Of a stretch of DNA of 64,000 nucleotides, positions 32,878 through 44,605 are shown one piece after another. The stretch comes from Beta vulgaris subsp. vulgaris (Eukaryota > Streptophyta > Magnoliopsida > Caryophyllales > Amaranthaceae). Below the pieces are notes generated by a model. It saw only the letters and a program-made list of their open reading frames with translations, had not been told where the DNA came from and searched no databases. The translations under genes were made by a program, and so were the position numbers. Positions within the stretch are counted from its first letter, which is position 1. The number at the start of each line of letters is the position of its first letter. The DNA is taken from assembly GCF_026745355.1 (NCBI RefSeq), contig NC_079207.1:11227625-11291624 (forward strand), in the 5' to 3' direction.

Positions 32878-35229
32878 CTAACACAGCCTGAGAAGAATGA
32901 GTTGGCATACTTCAGAAGATGGGCTAGAGATGTTGTTGAAAATTCTCCCATTCCTCTCCTTCCAGAGAGACCATAGTGTAATGGGAAAGACCGCAGCCCA
33001 AATCTTTTTGAAAAACTTAATTTTTGTAGGAAAAGACCATTGTTCAAGAGCCATGCCCAGGGATGAAGGCCACACCCATGAGACATTCCATATCGACCAC
33101 CACCATCTCCACACTTCTCGGGAATAAGTACACTGGAAAAAAAGATGCATGTCATCTTCTGGGAAGTCCTTACAAAGAGGACAAAATATTTCAGCTTCTT
33201 GAATGATTTTTAGGGCCGCAAGCTTTTTCCTGGTATTGAGTCTTCCACGAACTGCTATCCACAAGAAAACTTCAATCCTATGAGGAATCGCTCCCTTCCA
33301 GATTTTTGAAAATACCTGCCTATTGAGGGTTATGTCAGTTTTAATAATTTTCAAATAACAAGATTTAACTGAGAAAGATCCCGATTTGTGAGGGATCCAA
33401 ATATTGCGATCCTCCTGATTTTCGAAAAAGAAAGATTGATGAAGATCATCCATTAGAGAGGCCCATTGACTTTCCTCCCGAGGTCTGAGAGGCCTGCTCC
33501 AGATGGGGTTCCAGCACCAGCACCCATTATCCCAATAGCCCATTGATTCGATTGTGGCAAGAGGACGGGCCTATTTTCGAAATAGGCTTGGAAATTCGGA
33601 CTTTAGGACTCTGTTATCCAGCCATCTATCATACCAAAACAAGGTGGATTTACCGTTCCCAACTTGAGATCTTGTCCCGGTGAGCAGGAGATTTTTAGCC
33701 TTTGGATTTTTCCAGATTGAATTACATATGAGTTTCCACGGACCCCCTTTATGAAGAGGCCCAAAGTCCCACATTCTATAGCATTCGCTGTACCCGTACT
33801 TCGCTTGGATTGTGAGTCACCATAGAGATTGAGGCTCCTCATGATACCTCCAAAGCCATTTAAACAGAAGACCCAAATTCCGGCCCAAGAGACTACCAAT
33901 ATTTAGGCCTCCCAAATCTCGAGGGAGCTGAGCTATTCCCCATTTGACGAGAGCAAGGGATTTCTTCTCCAGTCCACCACTCCATAGAAAATCTCGCTGG
34001 ATTCTAGTAATCTTTTCGATCACTCCTTGAGGCATCGGAAATAAAGACATGAAATAAATCGGCAAATTCGAGAGAGAAGCTTTCACCAATGTTAGCCTAC
34101 CTCCAATGGAAAGCATTTTTCCTTTCCACAATGCTAATTTCTTTTCCATTCTTTCAATCAACGGATTCCATGCTGCTATTCTGGTTATAGATCCACCAAT
34201 TGGCAGACCCAAATACAATAATGGGAACGAGCCCACTTTACAGTGGAGGAGGCCTGCTGCCCGCCGTATCCATTCATCATCTATATTTATACCCAGGATC
34301 TCTGATTTATGGAAATTGACCTGTAGCCCTGAAGCTAACTGAAAGAGAACAAGTGTATTCTTGATATTCAGCAGGTGAGCCATGTTCTTTGGTGCGAAGA
34401 TAATGGTGTCATCAGCAAACTGCAGATGCGTGATTTGGGGGGCCATCTTTACATACTTCAATGCCCGACCACAGACTCAAGGTGGACGCTTTCCTGATCA
34501 GGAGGTTTAGAACCTCGGCAGCTAAAACAAATAGAAGGGGTGAGAGGGGATCTCCCTGGCGGAGACCCCTTTGTAGCTTAAAAGGTTTTGTTGGAGTCCC
34601 GTTAATCAATAGTGAGGCTGCAGCAGACGACACGCAAGACGAAATCCAAAGTCTCCATCGATCCGGGAAGCCCATTTGGGATAGCGTCCAGTCCAAGAAG
34701 GCCCATGATACACTGTCAAAGGCCTTTTGGAAATCTAATTTAAGGAATAGGGCCTCTCTTTTTCCACGTTTACATGAATCATATAGCTCCCCTGCAATCA
34801 TCACACTATCAAGGATCTGACGACCTTCAATGAAAGAAGACTGGTTGGGACCAACCAAGTCATTCATGACTGATTTCAATCTCCTAGCCATGAGCTTTGC
34901 AATGATTTTGTATATGCACCCTACCATACTAATAGGGCGATAATCTTTAAGGCCACTAGGGTTTTTATTTTTTGCAATTAACGTGATAAAAGCCACATTA
35001 CTCCCTTTTAGAATTTTACCCGAACTCCAAAATTCATTAATGAGAGAGTATACATCTTCCTTGATCAGATGCCATGATCTTTTGATGAAGTTAAAGTTAA
35101 AACCGTCAGGGCCTGGCGCTTTTGAAGAGTGGCAAGATGATACAGCAATGTCGATTTCTTCTTTCGAGAAAGCCCGAACTAATTCTGCTGCTTGGATTTC
35201 AGAGAGCTTTGATACAACAAAGATGATAC
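32878..35229 (-). pseudogene. LINE B ORF2: reverse transcriptase and zf-RVT, frameshifted
   Basis: Starting at the truncation point, the frame reads SKEEIDIAVSSCHSSKAPGP, the standard entry to plant L1 reverse transcriptase. It continues through LKDYRPISMVGCIYKIIAK, VGPNQSSFIEGRQILDSV, LKLDFQKAFDSVSW and LRQGDPLSPLLFVLAAE. A single-base frameshift in the six-G run at 34437-34442 separates this from HLQFADDTIIFAPK (catalytic FADD box near 34410). The connecting domain follows with LYLGLPIGG and GRLTLVKASLSN. Another frame change near 33820 leads to zf-RVT: KSCYLKIIKTDI, IWKGAIPHRIEVFLWIAVRG, and CPLCKDFPEDDMHLFFQC (33215-33150), with intact zinc ligands. All catalytic RT motifs are present, but frame breaks and truncation make it inactive. 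Confidence 0.9.
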
Positions 35230-35387
35230 AGTAGTGGTTAGAGTTTCAAGTAGTGTTTATAAATTAAATAGCTTTTGATAAACGTTACAATTTATAGCGT
35301 TCAAGGTAAAAAAAAGTAGCGTTACTTTTTTTTTTTTTTTTTTTTTTGAAAAAATTACAAAAAATCCGTGAAAACTATCACCTTCTT

Positions 35388-35872
35388 CCTTGCTCCATCT
35401 CCAGTTCAAACATATATGGAGAAAATTCCAGATTTTTCCTGCAAAAGTTGTGTTTATGCGAAATTTTTTAGGGTTGTTTGAGGTGAGTGAACACGAACAA
35501 AGAAGAATTGAAGGTGATTTCGGTGTCAGGTCTGCTTCAAAGCTTCTCGATGTCTTGGCGTAGCAGCGGTAGCGAAGGTGTTGGTTGGTGGTGGTTGCGG
35601 CAGCCGTGTCAGCCATTGATGGGCTGCTTCTTACTTTCATTTTGGCTGTTTATGCTGGTGCTATGTAGAATTTATCGCTTTAGTCGGAAATTGGAATTTA
35701 CAAGTTCATCAGCCTTGAATTGAGCTGATTTAAGATTTAGAAAATTGTAGGGAACATTTTGCTTGTAAAATGCAGTTGAACTTACTACGTTCTGCTCTGA
35801 ATTTCATGAGTTTATTGATCTGGGACTACGGAGGAACGAATGACCGCGTGTGCTTTAGTGATTGATTCAGTG
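35388..35872 (+). repeat. Duplicated 485-bp segment, copy 1 (broken small ORF)
   Basis: Starts ccttgctccatctccagttc and ends gattgattcagtg. It is about 95-97% identical to 55894-56378 in the same orientation. Compared with the other copy it has lost the small-ORF start codon (atg to gtg at 35511) and carries short deletions in the following codons that shift the frame, so it looks like a decayed copy. It lies inside the TTA-flanked TIR element, consistent with capture of host or element sequence (inference). Confidence 0.85.
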
Positions 35873-36500
35873 GGTTCTAGAGCTTACTTGTAGAAGTGGG
35901 CTTTTATTTTGTAGTATTAGATTAGTAATAATAGTTCTTTATTGCGTTGATCTTCTATATGAATTTAGTTTATTAGTACTCGTATTTCAAAGCTTTGCTT
36001 GGTTAGTTGTAGAATGATTGAGATACATAGGTGGAGTTAATCTGAATGTATTAATTTTGGTGAGTGGTGTTAGGGCATGCCTAATGGGGATGAACAATTT
36101 TTTTTCCTTAGGTAAATAGGCATTGATGAATTTGACATTAATGACGTGTAATTTAGAAAAGATATATAGGATAATGAAGTAAATTTACGTAAAAAATTTA
36201 CCCAAAAGAGAAATAATGGATGTACCGAGAAACATCCATAAAAGAAATATGTTGCATCAATTGAGAAACACGGGAAGTATGAAGTGTATATATTTGAATG
36301 CCATCTTTAAGAGTCCCAAAATTCAACTAAAATTTATAAATTATTAAAAAAGTAATGCATTGCGTTCACGATGTAAACATTGAATTTGACCATAAAATAA
36401 CTAATCATGTTATTGAAATTAATATTATAATTAAATAATATGTCAATTTTATCTTATATAGTCTCTACAACTACTTTTACCGAACACTTATATTTTCAAT
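35873..36500. other. TIR-element interior, non-coding
   Basis: AT-rich remainder of the TIR element with no reading frame of note. It presumably continues the sequence that in the second copy is cut off by the gypsy insertion at 56377. Confidence 0.4.
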
Positions 36501-36604
36501 AGCTACTTTCACAGCTAAAAGCTGACAGCTACGGGCAGACAGTTAACAGCTACTCCAACAGCTAACAGCTACTTCAACAGCTACTTTTGCCGAACATGCC
36601 CTTA

Positions 36605-38208
36605 ATGTGTTTGATTATGTATGCTACAAAAGTTATTAAAAGAGACGGTCTAATTTTAATATAAAAGTAGACCTAGTCACTAAATGGATTAAACTAGTTT
36701 CCAAAAGAAATTAACATAGTCATTATTGAGCTAATTCTCTTTTTAATATTGGACTTACCATTGCCTAATTTTAATTTGAAAGTAGGTGGTCTCTTACAAG
36801 ACATACTCTGTATGCTATTTGTCAAGAAGAGTCCCAGACACTTTTTACGACATTAATAACAAAGAGGTCATCGCTTTTGATTTGAAGATGTTGAATACTT
36901 TCTTTGATGAATTCCTTTTTAATTAAATTCGACTTATTTGCTACTATTGAAGATTTTGGAATACGAGTTTATTGTATCTAAACTTATCGAATATTTTATT
37001 TGTTTTTATCTTAAACAAATCAAAATGAATTAAAAAAAGTATCCCTAATTAACAACAAAGCTATTTTTATACTACTTTGTCAATCAAACAACTTGTACAC
37101 CTATATGAGTGTCTATAATACATCCATTTTGCAATGCATGTTGCAACATGGTATATCTGTTTTACAATTCATGCAAAGTTTTCCTCTCATCGCATGTAAG
37201 AGAGAACATAGACAAGTAGGACCTTCTTAAATTCGGCTCCATGCGAGGGCTCCAAATGTCAACTTTTAATAATTTTTATTTATACGCATTTAGAGATTTT
37301 GGTGTTCAAATAAGATTTGGCAAGTCACAAATGACTTTTTAGTCTAATTTTGACCAGTTCGATTTTGGCTCAAAAAACTTGCTCTTTTGACACGAAATAG
37401 TGGGGTTTTGGCACAAAATATTGACCCGACCCGACCAATGAGCAATTTTTTAAAAACATAATCCGACACAAAACCCGGCCTGGTTCATGTCACCTATACT
37501 TCATCCCCAAACAAACTGCTGTTGACCCACAAAGGAAAACAAAGGGTCTACGTGGCCTCATATTGCTGCTGTCGTCCATGTATGAAGCAAATTGCTGTTG
37601 CCATCGCATGCATATGGATTGCTTGAACGGTTGAAATTTGAACCAATCTAAGACTCTCAGCAGCAGCTGAACCACGTCCTTAAGTCCACAAATTGAAGCT
37701 TGCTGGATGCTGGATGCTGCCATGTATGTACGCTTGCTGGATGCTGCCATGTGCGGTGGATGTGTCTCGCACAAACACATGGCACTCTGCTCTCAGGTTG
37801 TTTGACTCTGGCTCTGGCTCTGGCATGACTCAGTGGCTCACTTAAACACCTAGGTCCTGTTATTTTGAACTTAATTATTTTTAGTTCATTTATTATATAT
37901 TATTATTATTATTATTATTATTATTGGTCGGTTTGAAAATATATGAATTGCTAGTAGTAGAATATAATTCTCGTCATACTTAGCTCTAAACAAAATATAA
38001 AGCAAAGAGTTCCGACAATTGGGTCCATTTCTTTATCCCATTAATTCATGTATCGTAGATTGAAAAAAATATTTTCACTCGTCCATTTGTTCCAGTATTT
38101 TATGTACCCCGACGATTCAAAATGGAATAAATATATATCAAAATAAAAGAAGGATTCAACTCTTATGTTCTAATAATAGGATTTTATGTTGTTTGATTTA
38201 TAACAGTT
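36605..38208. other. Intergenic, mostly featureless
   Basis: AT-rich. It includes a short tandem duplication of gctggatgctgccatgt at about 37698-37754 and a (TTA/ATT)n run at 37892-37925. I see no gene or transposon ends. Confidence 0.5.
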
Positions 38209-38214
38209 AGGAAT

Positions 38215-38735
38215 GTTGGATAATAAATTAGGTGAAAGTATGGAAAAAGAGGGATTTTTAATAGGGGGATTCACTACAAATACTAACTTGGCTCATTATT
38301 GCCGAGATAATGATCTAATTCTTCACATCCACCGTGCAATGCACGCAGCTGATAGACAAAAGAATCATGGTATGCTCTTCTGTATACTAGATAAAGCGTT
38401 ACGTCTGGCTCGTGGAGATCATATTCATTCTGGTACCGTAGTAGGCAAGCTTGAAGGGGCAAAAATATTACTTTAGGTTTTGTTGATTTTCTACGTGATG
38501 ATTATACTGAAAAAGACAGAAGTCACAATATTTATTTCACTCATTGGGTTTTCACACCATGTGTTGTACCAGATCGAGTAGTTCAAGAAGCATGTGTAAA
38601 AGCTCGTAATGAGGGATATGATCTTGCTATTTAGGGTAATGCAACTATTCACGAGGCTAACGAATGGTTTCCCGAACTAGATGTTGTTTGTGAGGTATGA
38701 AAGGAAATAAATTTTGAATTCCCAAAGTACAATTG
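38215..38735 (+). pseudogene. rbcL: Nuclear rbcL pseudogene (plastid DNA insertion)
   Basis: Encodes parts of the Rubisco large subunit C-terminal domain in plus orientation: [51 protein letters not shown], then frameshifted [17 protein letters not shown] sequence. After the position of WVSTPGVLP the frame jumps to [19 protein letters not shown], so the segment with the second half of the active-site barrel (about 45 codons) is deleted. In-frame stops follow, and it ends KEINFEFP near the normal C-terminus. Key residues are altered (HAADRQ lacks the usual HAVIDRQ spacing). It is too diverged for a recent transfer and cannot function. The 5' part of the gene is missing. Confidence 0.92.
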
Positions 38736-39740
38736 AATTGTTATTAAACTCGACTCAATCTTTTCCTATAAGGATTGAGCCAAATTCAATTATTGTATAC
38801 ATACATCTTATCTCTCTATTTATGTAGACATATTTAAATATACCAATTATCGACAATATCTTAAATACAAAATTGAATACTAAACAACTCAAACTTTCTA
38901 TTATTATCTTGGATCTAGGGGTGGGAATGAGCCGAGCCGAGCCTGAATAGTGCCAGGCTCAGGCTCGAGCTCGAGTTTCATAAACGAGGCTCGGATCGAG
39001 CTCGAGGCTCGTCGAGCCTCAAAAATGAAGCTCGAGCTCGGGCTCGTGTCATGGAATGCGAGCTCGGCTCGTGCTCGTTTGAGGCTCCGCTCGTGCTCGT
39101 TTAAGGCTCGTTTGAGGCTCGAGGCTCGTTTGAAGCTCGAGGCTCGTTTGAACTTTAGAACCACTGCCCATTAGAACTTTAGAATTTTTTTTTTCTTTTT
39201 TTCAGAGAATGTGAGACTATTTGCTTTGGTTGTATTTTTTTTTCTATTCTAATATATAGTATATTTTTATTGTTTTGCCTTTTTTGTATTAATTAATAAT
39301 AATACTATTTTTTTATATTTTTTCTAATAAAAAAATTACTCGAGCCGTTCGCGAGCTTTTCGAGCCGAGCTTTGCTTAGCTCGTGGCTCGTATCGTTAGG
39401 TGACGAGCCGATCCCGAACTCGAGCCGAGCCTTGGCGAGCCGAGCCCTGGCCGAGCTTTCACCGAGCCGAGCTCGAACTGTTCACGGGCAGGCTTGGCTC
39501 ATTCCCAGCCCTACTTGGATCCATCATTAATCCAGAATCCTAGGATTGGTAGATTCTTATACATATTCCATGTGTTTGGACTATGATTGTGGATATCAAG
39601 TCAAGTATACCAACTCCTTCTACCCGTCTTGTATATTGTCCTTTTCTTTTCGTATTCGAATGGAAACTTATTCATCATATTCTTATATTCGACAAGATTA
39701 TACGAAAAAAGTTCTATCATATTCATATACAACCAATTTA
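38736..39740 (+). other. Plastid-derived rbcL downstream spacer, split by a MITE
   Basis: Sequence after the rbcL remnant resembles the plastid rbcL-accD spacer: the inverted repeat ctcaatctttt/aaggattgag, then aactcaaactttctatt, ttggatc, and after the MITE taatccagaatcctaggattgg and the ttcttata...cttctac region. This is colinear with the plastid genome, so the insertion is at least about 0.9 kb (excluding the MITE) and extends past the gene. Recognised from memory of the spacer, so moderate confidence. Confidence 0.6.
38916..39513. mobile_element. hAT-type MITE in the plastid insertion
   Basis: A 598-bp element with ends taggggtgggaatgagcc and ggctcattcccagcccta. It is flanked by a perfect 8-bp duplication cttggatc (38908-38915 and 39514-39521). 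It is strongly GC-rich at both sides with dozens of gctcg/cgagc words, and AT-rich in the middle. No transposase. Boundaries are exact, and the host sequence rejoins as plastid-type spacer. Confidence 0.95.
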
Positions 39741-39742
39741 TT

Positions 39743-40030
39743 AGGGGTGCTCATAAATATCCGATCTGGTTGATCCGTTTCGTGATCTTGTCGATGCGAT
39801 CCGGTTTTTCAGATATTTCGGATCATATATCCGAACATTTTTCAGATCGAATACAGTTCATGGATCTTCATATTCAGATATCCGAAAATATCAAAAACAT
39901 GGAAAATTTTCAAATATCTGATCTGAAATATATGTTTTCAAGGCCAGATATCCGAAATATCCATCAATCTGAAACTTATTTTTTTGAATTGAACTTTTCC
40001 TTGATAATAAGATTATTGAGGTTCAGGTAT
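39743..40030. mobile_element. Probable MITE remnant with atatccga repeats
   Basis: Starts ttaggggtgctcataaata and contains at least eight copies of (g)atatccga or its complement up to about 39960, in both orientations. This resembles hAT MITEs that are built from short repeated words. I cannot find a clear matching right terminus or TSD. Confidence 0.4.
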
Positions 40031-40592
40031 TTTGGATATGTTATTTACATTTCAACTTTGTTTTGTTTTTATTAATTACGGACGAAAGTTTAAGTCGTTG
40101 ATACACTTTGGAATTGAGTATGCGATACGAATTAAGAACAAGAGTATAAGTTTTGAAAGATATAAGTTTGTGTTATTGAGAAAATAAGCATTATGATTTC
40201 ACTAGTAGAATAATTGCTTATTGCTGCAGTTTTACCCATACGCAGCAATATACACCTAAAAAGAAAAGGAAAATATAAAATAACCATTTGCCGCGGTTTC
40301 GGTTGAAAACTGCAACATATGGTTTCAACGAAATTTTTTGAAATTCTTTTGACTATTTGACCAAAACATATTGCTGCGGTTTCTCGAAAAAACCGCAGAA
40401 TATATTAAAATAATAAAAAAATATTAAACATGTAAAAAAATATATAATATTAAATATTACTATTGCTGGTTTTTTAAAAAAAAACCGAGCAATATGCAGT
40501 TTTAAGTATAAAAAAAAGAGTGGCCCAACTAGGGTTTTGTTCCTCTATAGAACTCAGAGTTTCATTAGTCGTTTCACTCTCCTCTCTCTCTC

Positions 40593-41745
40593 TGTTGTTT
40601 CACTATTTTGATAATGACAAATAATTAACTTTGGTTATTTTAGTTTCTTTATACTCGTGTGCTATTAGTTTAATTTTATGTTATTAGATTTAGTCGTTCT
40701 TGTTTTATTTTAGTTTATAATCTAGATTTATTCTTTTATCTTAGCTTTATTATATTTTAGATATCACAAATAATATGTTAATAACTTATGGATAATTGAT
40801 TAAGAGGTTAATCAAAAATTAAGTTGTTAAACTTTATTCGTGTTTGTTACAAGCCGTTTATATTATGGATATAAAGAATGTGAAATTATGTGATTCCATA
40901 ATATGCTTTGAAGTTAGTTTGTGCGCGACTATTTAGATAAGTTACTTGATGAAGAGCCGTCAAAAGCAAAACTAACAGCGCCTAAAGAGGAGAAGTTGAG
41001 GTAGTTCCTAGATTTTAGGAGCCACAACAACCCACCTACTTATGAGGCGTGGGATAACGGATGCACGTGTGAAAATGGCGGAAGTTGTGGAAACCAACCG
41101 CATAACTCCCAACGGTATCTTGCAACGGCTAGATCGTGGAAGGAGTGTGGCTGAAAATCAGCTCCACTATGTTCGTGGAGATCACGAGAAGATTGTCTTC
41201 TACAAATAGTTTTGTGTAGCAATCTTAGAGATAATACTTTCAGAATTTTAGTGTAATATTTTTGTGAAAGTATATTCGATTTTACTCTTCTTTCATTATT
41301 GCTTAGTGTATTATAGATTGGGTTGAGTGAATCTAAGTCTGTAATCATTTCGAGAGTAAAAGAGAAAGAGAAAGAGAAAAGAGAAAGAGAAAAGACTTCG
41401 AGTGACATCAAGAGAGAAAGTCAACTGTTCAGGGGGAACAAGTTGACAGGGAACCAGTTCCTAGAGAAATAGAGTAGGTCGAGTTTAGGTTGAACAAAAG
41501 AGAGTCTTTTGGCCTAAAGTTATTAAAGAGAATTGAGTCAAAATCCTAGTGGTCAAGGTTTTCCTTCCTATTGGCCTAGGAAGTTTTCCTTGTAGAAATT
41601 CGCGTGTTCTTATTTCTTTCTAGTTTATGCATTTATCTCTTTCTTAGATAAACATTCTTTTATTTCCGCAAAAAGTTAGAAAATCTCCCCAACTACAATT
41701 CACCCCTCCTCTTGTAGTTGCTTAAGTGTTTATACTCGACTAACA
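40593..41745 (+). mobile_element. Solo LTR inside the CACTA element
   Basis: A 1153-bp LTR from tgttgtttcactattttg to ctcgactaaca, flanked by perfect 5-bp duplications ctctc (40588-40592 and 41746-41750). The terminal inverted repeat is TGTTG/(C)TAACA. The 3' part has the usual copia-type U5 ending (ttatttccgcaa, caattcacccctcctcttg). No internal domain remains, so it arose by LTR-LTR recombination. Orientation is inferred from the U5-like end. Open frames across it are not genes. Confidence 0.88.
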
Positions 41746-41915
41746 CTCTCCTCACTCTCCTCTCTCTCCACTCTCTCCTCTTCGGCGTTCTTAATTTTAT
41801 CCCCATTAACTGTCCTCTCCCCTCTCTCTCCTCACTATCCTCTCTCTCTCCTCTCTCTTCTTCGGCGCATAATTTCTCTTTCATTAACCGTCTTTCATGG
41901 TTGTCGCTCGCCGTC
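41746..41915. repeat. Polypyrimidine tract (ctctcc/ctctctc)
   Basis: About 130 bp of C/T-rich sequence dominated by ctctc, ctctcc and tcctc, continuous with the 28 bp of CT repeat left of the solo LTR. The LTR therefore inserted within a CT microsatellite. Confidence 0.85.
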
Positions 41916-41919
41916 CTCG

Positions 41920-42175
41920 TGGCTCGCCGCTCTTCATCGCTCGTGGCTCGTGACTCGCCAGCCTTCGTCGCATGTCGCTCGTGGCTCGTGACGCACAAGG
42001 CCTCGACTCTCGTCGATGGTGGCTCGTGACGCGCAAGGCTCGACCCTCGTCAAGGGTGGCTCGTGACGCGTAAGGCCTTGATCCTCGTCGAGTGTGGCTC
42101 GTAACGCGCAAGGGTCTTGTTCCTCGTGAACTCGTCGGCCTTTGTCAACGGCGGCTGGGAACTCGCAAGGATTTT
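41920..42175. repeat. GC-rich minisatellite (gtggctcgtgacgcgcaagg)
   Basis: At least four or five diverged units of about 46-48 bp share gtggctcgtgacgcgcaagg and tcgaccctcgtcga. Starts lie near 41928, 41981, 42018, 42055 and 42100. It has high CpG content compared with flanks. Both strands give spurious open frames through it. It lies inside the CACTA element. Confidence 0.85.
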
Positions 42176-42836
42176 TTAGGGCAGATTTTTTATTGCAGAT
42201 TTTTATTTTTGTTTTAATTAATCCAGATTTTTTGTTCACTGTAAATCTGTAATGTATCTCAGAATTAATTTTTTTCATTTTTGTTCATTTTTCTTATTTT
42301 CTTGTTCATTTTTGTTCACTGTAATGTAATCTCTTATTTTAGATTTTTGTTTACGGTAATGTAACTTTTTGTTCATTTTTTGTTCTTTTCTTTGTTCAGT
42401 TTTCTTTTTTTATTGTTGTTTTTCTTTGTTAGTTTCATTTCATTTTCTATATCTCGTTTTTCTCTTTGTTCAGTTTTCGTATCATTTTTTGTTGCAAGTT
42501 TCTGATTTTTGCTATTTTTATGAATTTTTTTTATCTTTTGAATTTAATGGCAAAACGATTTTTTTTTTTTTGCTTACACTTGTACATATTGTTGCGGTTT
42601 TGGCTAGACACCGCAGCAATATGCCTATTTTTTTATTATTAAATACTGCATATTGCCGCGGTTTTCTCAAGAAACCGCAGCAATATACTTTATGAAACTG
42701 ATATAAGAAATATATATTGTTGCGGTTTTACCTATAAACCGCAGCAATATATTAATTACCTATTGCTGCGCGGCCAAAACTGCCGCAATAGGTCATTTAA
42801 TGACCGCAGCAATAAGCATTTATTATACTAGTGTTT

Positions 42837-44605
42837 AGTTATTGTTTATTGGAAAGTGAAAACATTTATGGAGCGTGATGCTCAATATGTGTTATGGAGC
42901 GGGTATTGTTCTTTGAGTAGTCATGATCTAAAAGTTATTGAGGTTAATTTTTGGAAATTCCTAATTCGAAGTACCGAGCAGGAAGTTATGTTATTTTAAG
43001 TTCAGTGTTTTTGCTGAATTATTTTGACAAAAGTTCCAAATGTTCAAGTTAACTCAACCCTTTTGGTAAAGTTTAAATGAGCACACTAAGTGCCTATACG
43101 ACTTTTACAAGCAGTAAGAATTGATTATTTCCTTATATTTTACACGTAACTAATATGTGAAATTGTTGACGTAAAACAAAAGATTTCAAAAGAAGATAAG
43201 TCTTGCAATGATTAGCAACACAATAGTAGTTGTGATTCTTTTTCCTCTCCATGGATGAATATGTGTTCTTTGGAACACGTGTGGTATTGATAAATTGTGC
43301 ATTTAAATATTTATGTAAATAAACTATGGATACAAGTGGGTAAAGGCCGATACCAAATAAGGTACGGCATGAACAACAACCCTTGGAGGATGGGTGATCT
43401 CCTTCACAACCCTGCTGGGTGGGTGAAGTCCAGCAAATAATAAAAATGGGACTTGTCCTGTTAAGGCTTGCAAGCATAAATATTTAAACGAGTGGGTGAC
43501 ATCCTCCATTAGCTTAGAGACAGTCGGCTCCTTGTGTAAGGAGCCCCTCTCATTCGTGTTCGCTTTACCCAATAAATTAAATGCTATAGCCAAAGGTTTT
43601 AATGATCTAAGTGGGATCTTCATGATAAAATTCTTACTTTTACGATTGTGCAAGGATAGTAATCCTGAAATTTTTAAGCAAGCACCTTACTTGTGAAGCA
43701 TCTGAATTCTAGCATGAATTGTATAGAATGGTCTTAAGCCACCAAAATGAGGTTTTGGGATGAGCTTATGTATTTCAACTGTTGTTGAAACTTGTCCTTA
43801 TGGCAAGGAACTTATTATCTGTAGTATATGTATGAGTACTCTTTATCGGACTTTCTAGTTAGGGTTGCTAGTGTCGTAAAAAACATTTCTAACTATTTGA
43901 TTTTAAGTCTTTTTTGAAGTTTGGGATTGTTCGACTTGATGAGTAATAAACCGCACAACTATATTTTAAGCCACTAAAATGAATTTTTGGTTGGACAGTG
44001 TGTGTAATCATTTTTTCTGATTTTGTTCTTGGAACCTGTCCTGGTGGGGGCAGGGTTCATTGTTAGTGATTTTGCAGGGTTTATGTCGAGGACTTGGAAT
44101 ATGATTATTGATCAAGAAGAAGATTTTATGTTAGAAATGGTGGATGAGGTTAAAGTTAGATCTTTGTTTGGAAGTATTCGTAATCTGTTATTTGATTTTC
44201 AAGTTGTTATTGTTGTGGGCCCTGACTCACAGATTCAGGATCGTTTTTATAAGTTTTTGTTTCCCTGTGAATAAATGTAAATTCGAGATTTGTTAAGTGT
44301 TGATTGTGTTTTGTGTATCTTAAGTGTGATTAGTTAGTAGCTCGAAGTGCGGCTGTTATCATAATTAAAGATATTAACTGCTTAGAATCGGATATTGGCA
44401 AACACTTCAAATTCCTTAGATACAACTAAAAAAAGGAAGTGTGAGCCAATTACTTAATATCCTGACTAGGACCATGAGAAGTTACTTAATAACTTGTTCT
44501 TTATTTATTATTTCATGATATGAAATTAGAAAAATAAGTATATATTACAGGAGTATGAATCATAAAACAAGAAGAAGAAAAAAAACAACTAAACACATGC
44601 TTAGC
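42837..44605. other. Intergenic or unclassified repeat DNA
   Basis: About 1.8 kb without a recognisable gene. The plus frame at 44023-44274 (83 codons, MFLEPVLVGAGFIVSDF) is open but has no known domain. Two diverged copies of a block (ttaagccaccaaaatgaggttttgg at about 43733; ttaagccactaaaatgaat at about 43969) lie 237 bp apart. Stretches such as ggctccttgtgtaaggagcc (43530-43549, a perfect palindrome with a 2-bp centre) suggest LTR-like material, but no ends were found. Confidence 0.4.

Larger units (their letters stand above)
31998..35229 (-). mobile_element. LINE B: 5'-truncated L1-type LINE with 17-bp TSD
   Basis: A 3.2-kb minus-strand insertion ends in a poly(A) tail (T run at 31995-32004) and is truncated at 35229 inside ORF2, upstream of the reverse transcriptase. 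ORF1 and the endonuclease are missing. The perfect 17-bp TSD gives exact boundaries. It is much better preserved than LINE A, so it is younger. Confidence 0.95.
31892..36601. mobile_element. TTA-flanked TIR element carrying a LINE and a duplicated segment
   Basis: Left end ggccatgttcagcaa matches the reverse complement of the right end, gggcatgttcggcaa, in 13 of 15 positions. TTA lies on both sides (31889-31891 and 36602-36604), typical of PIF/Harbinger. Without the LINE insertion (31998-35229) the element is about 1.5 kb. It contains the 485-bp segment 35388-35872 that also occurs at 55894-56378. No transposase is present. The right end carries tandem agctgtta/agctactt words. The pairing of these two distant ends is inferred from TIR, TSD and the clean LINE insertion between them. 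Confidence 0.6.
40200..42833. mobile_element. CACTA (En/Spm) element, non-autonomous
   Basis: Left terminus cactagtagaataattgctt, and the reverse complement of the right terminus is cactagtataataaatgctt. A 3-bp duplication ttt lies on each side (40197-40199 and 42834-42836). Both subterminal regions are packed with inverted copies of ttgctgcggttt/aaaccgcagcaa, the transposase-binding-type repeats of CACTA elements. The interior (2.6 kb including a 1.15-kb solo LTR) has no transposase. It holds a CT-rich tract and a GC-rich minisatellite. Confidence 0.95.

Noticed and set aside
38213..38476. 87-codon rbcL-like frame as a working gene
   Set aside because: Lacks the N-terminal domain and most of the barrel, with frameshifts and stops following. 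It is a nuclear plastid-DNA relic.
41040..41411. 123-codon minus frame
   Set aside because: Lies inside a solo LTR with TSD and has no domain. Lys/Glu/Ser-rich codons come from aaagag repeats.
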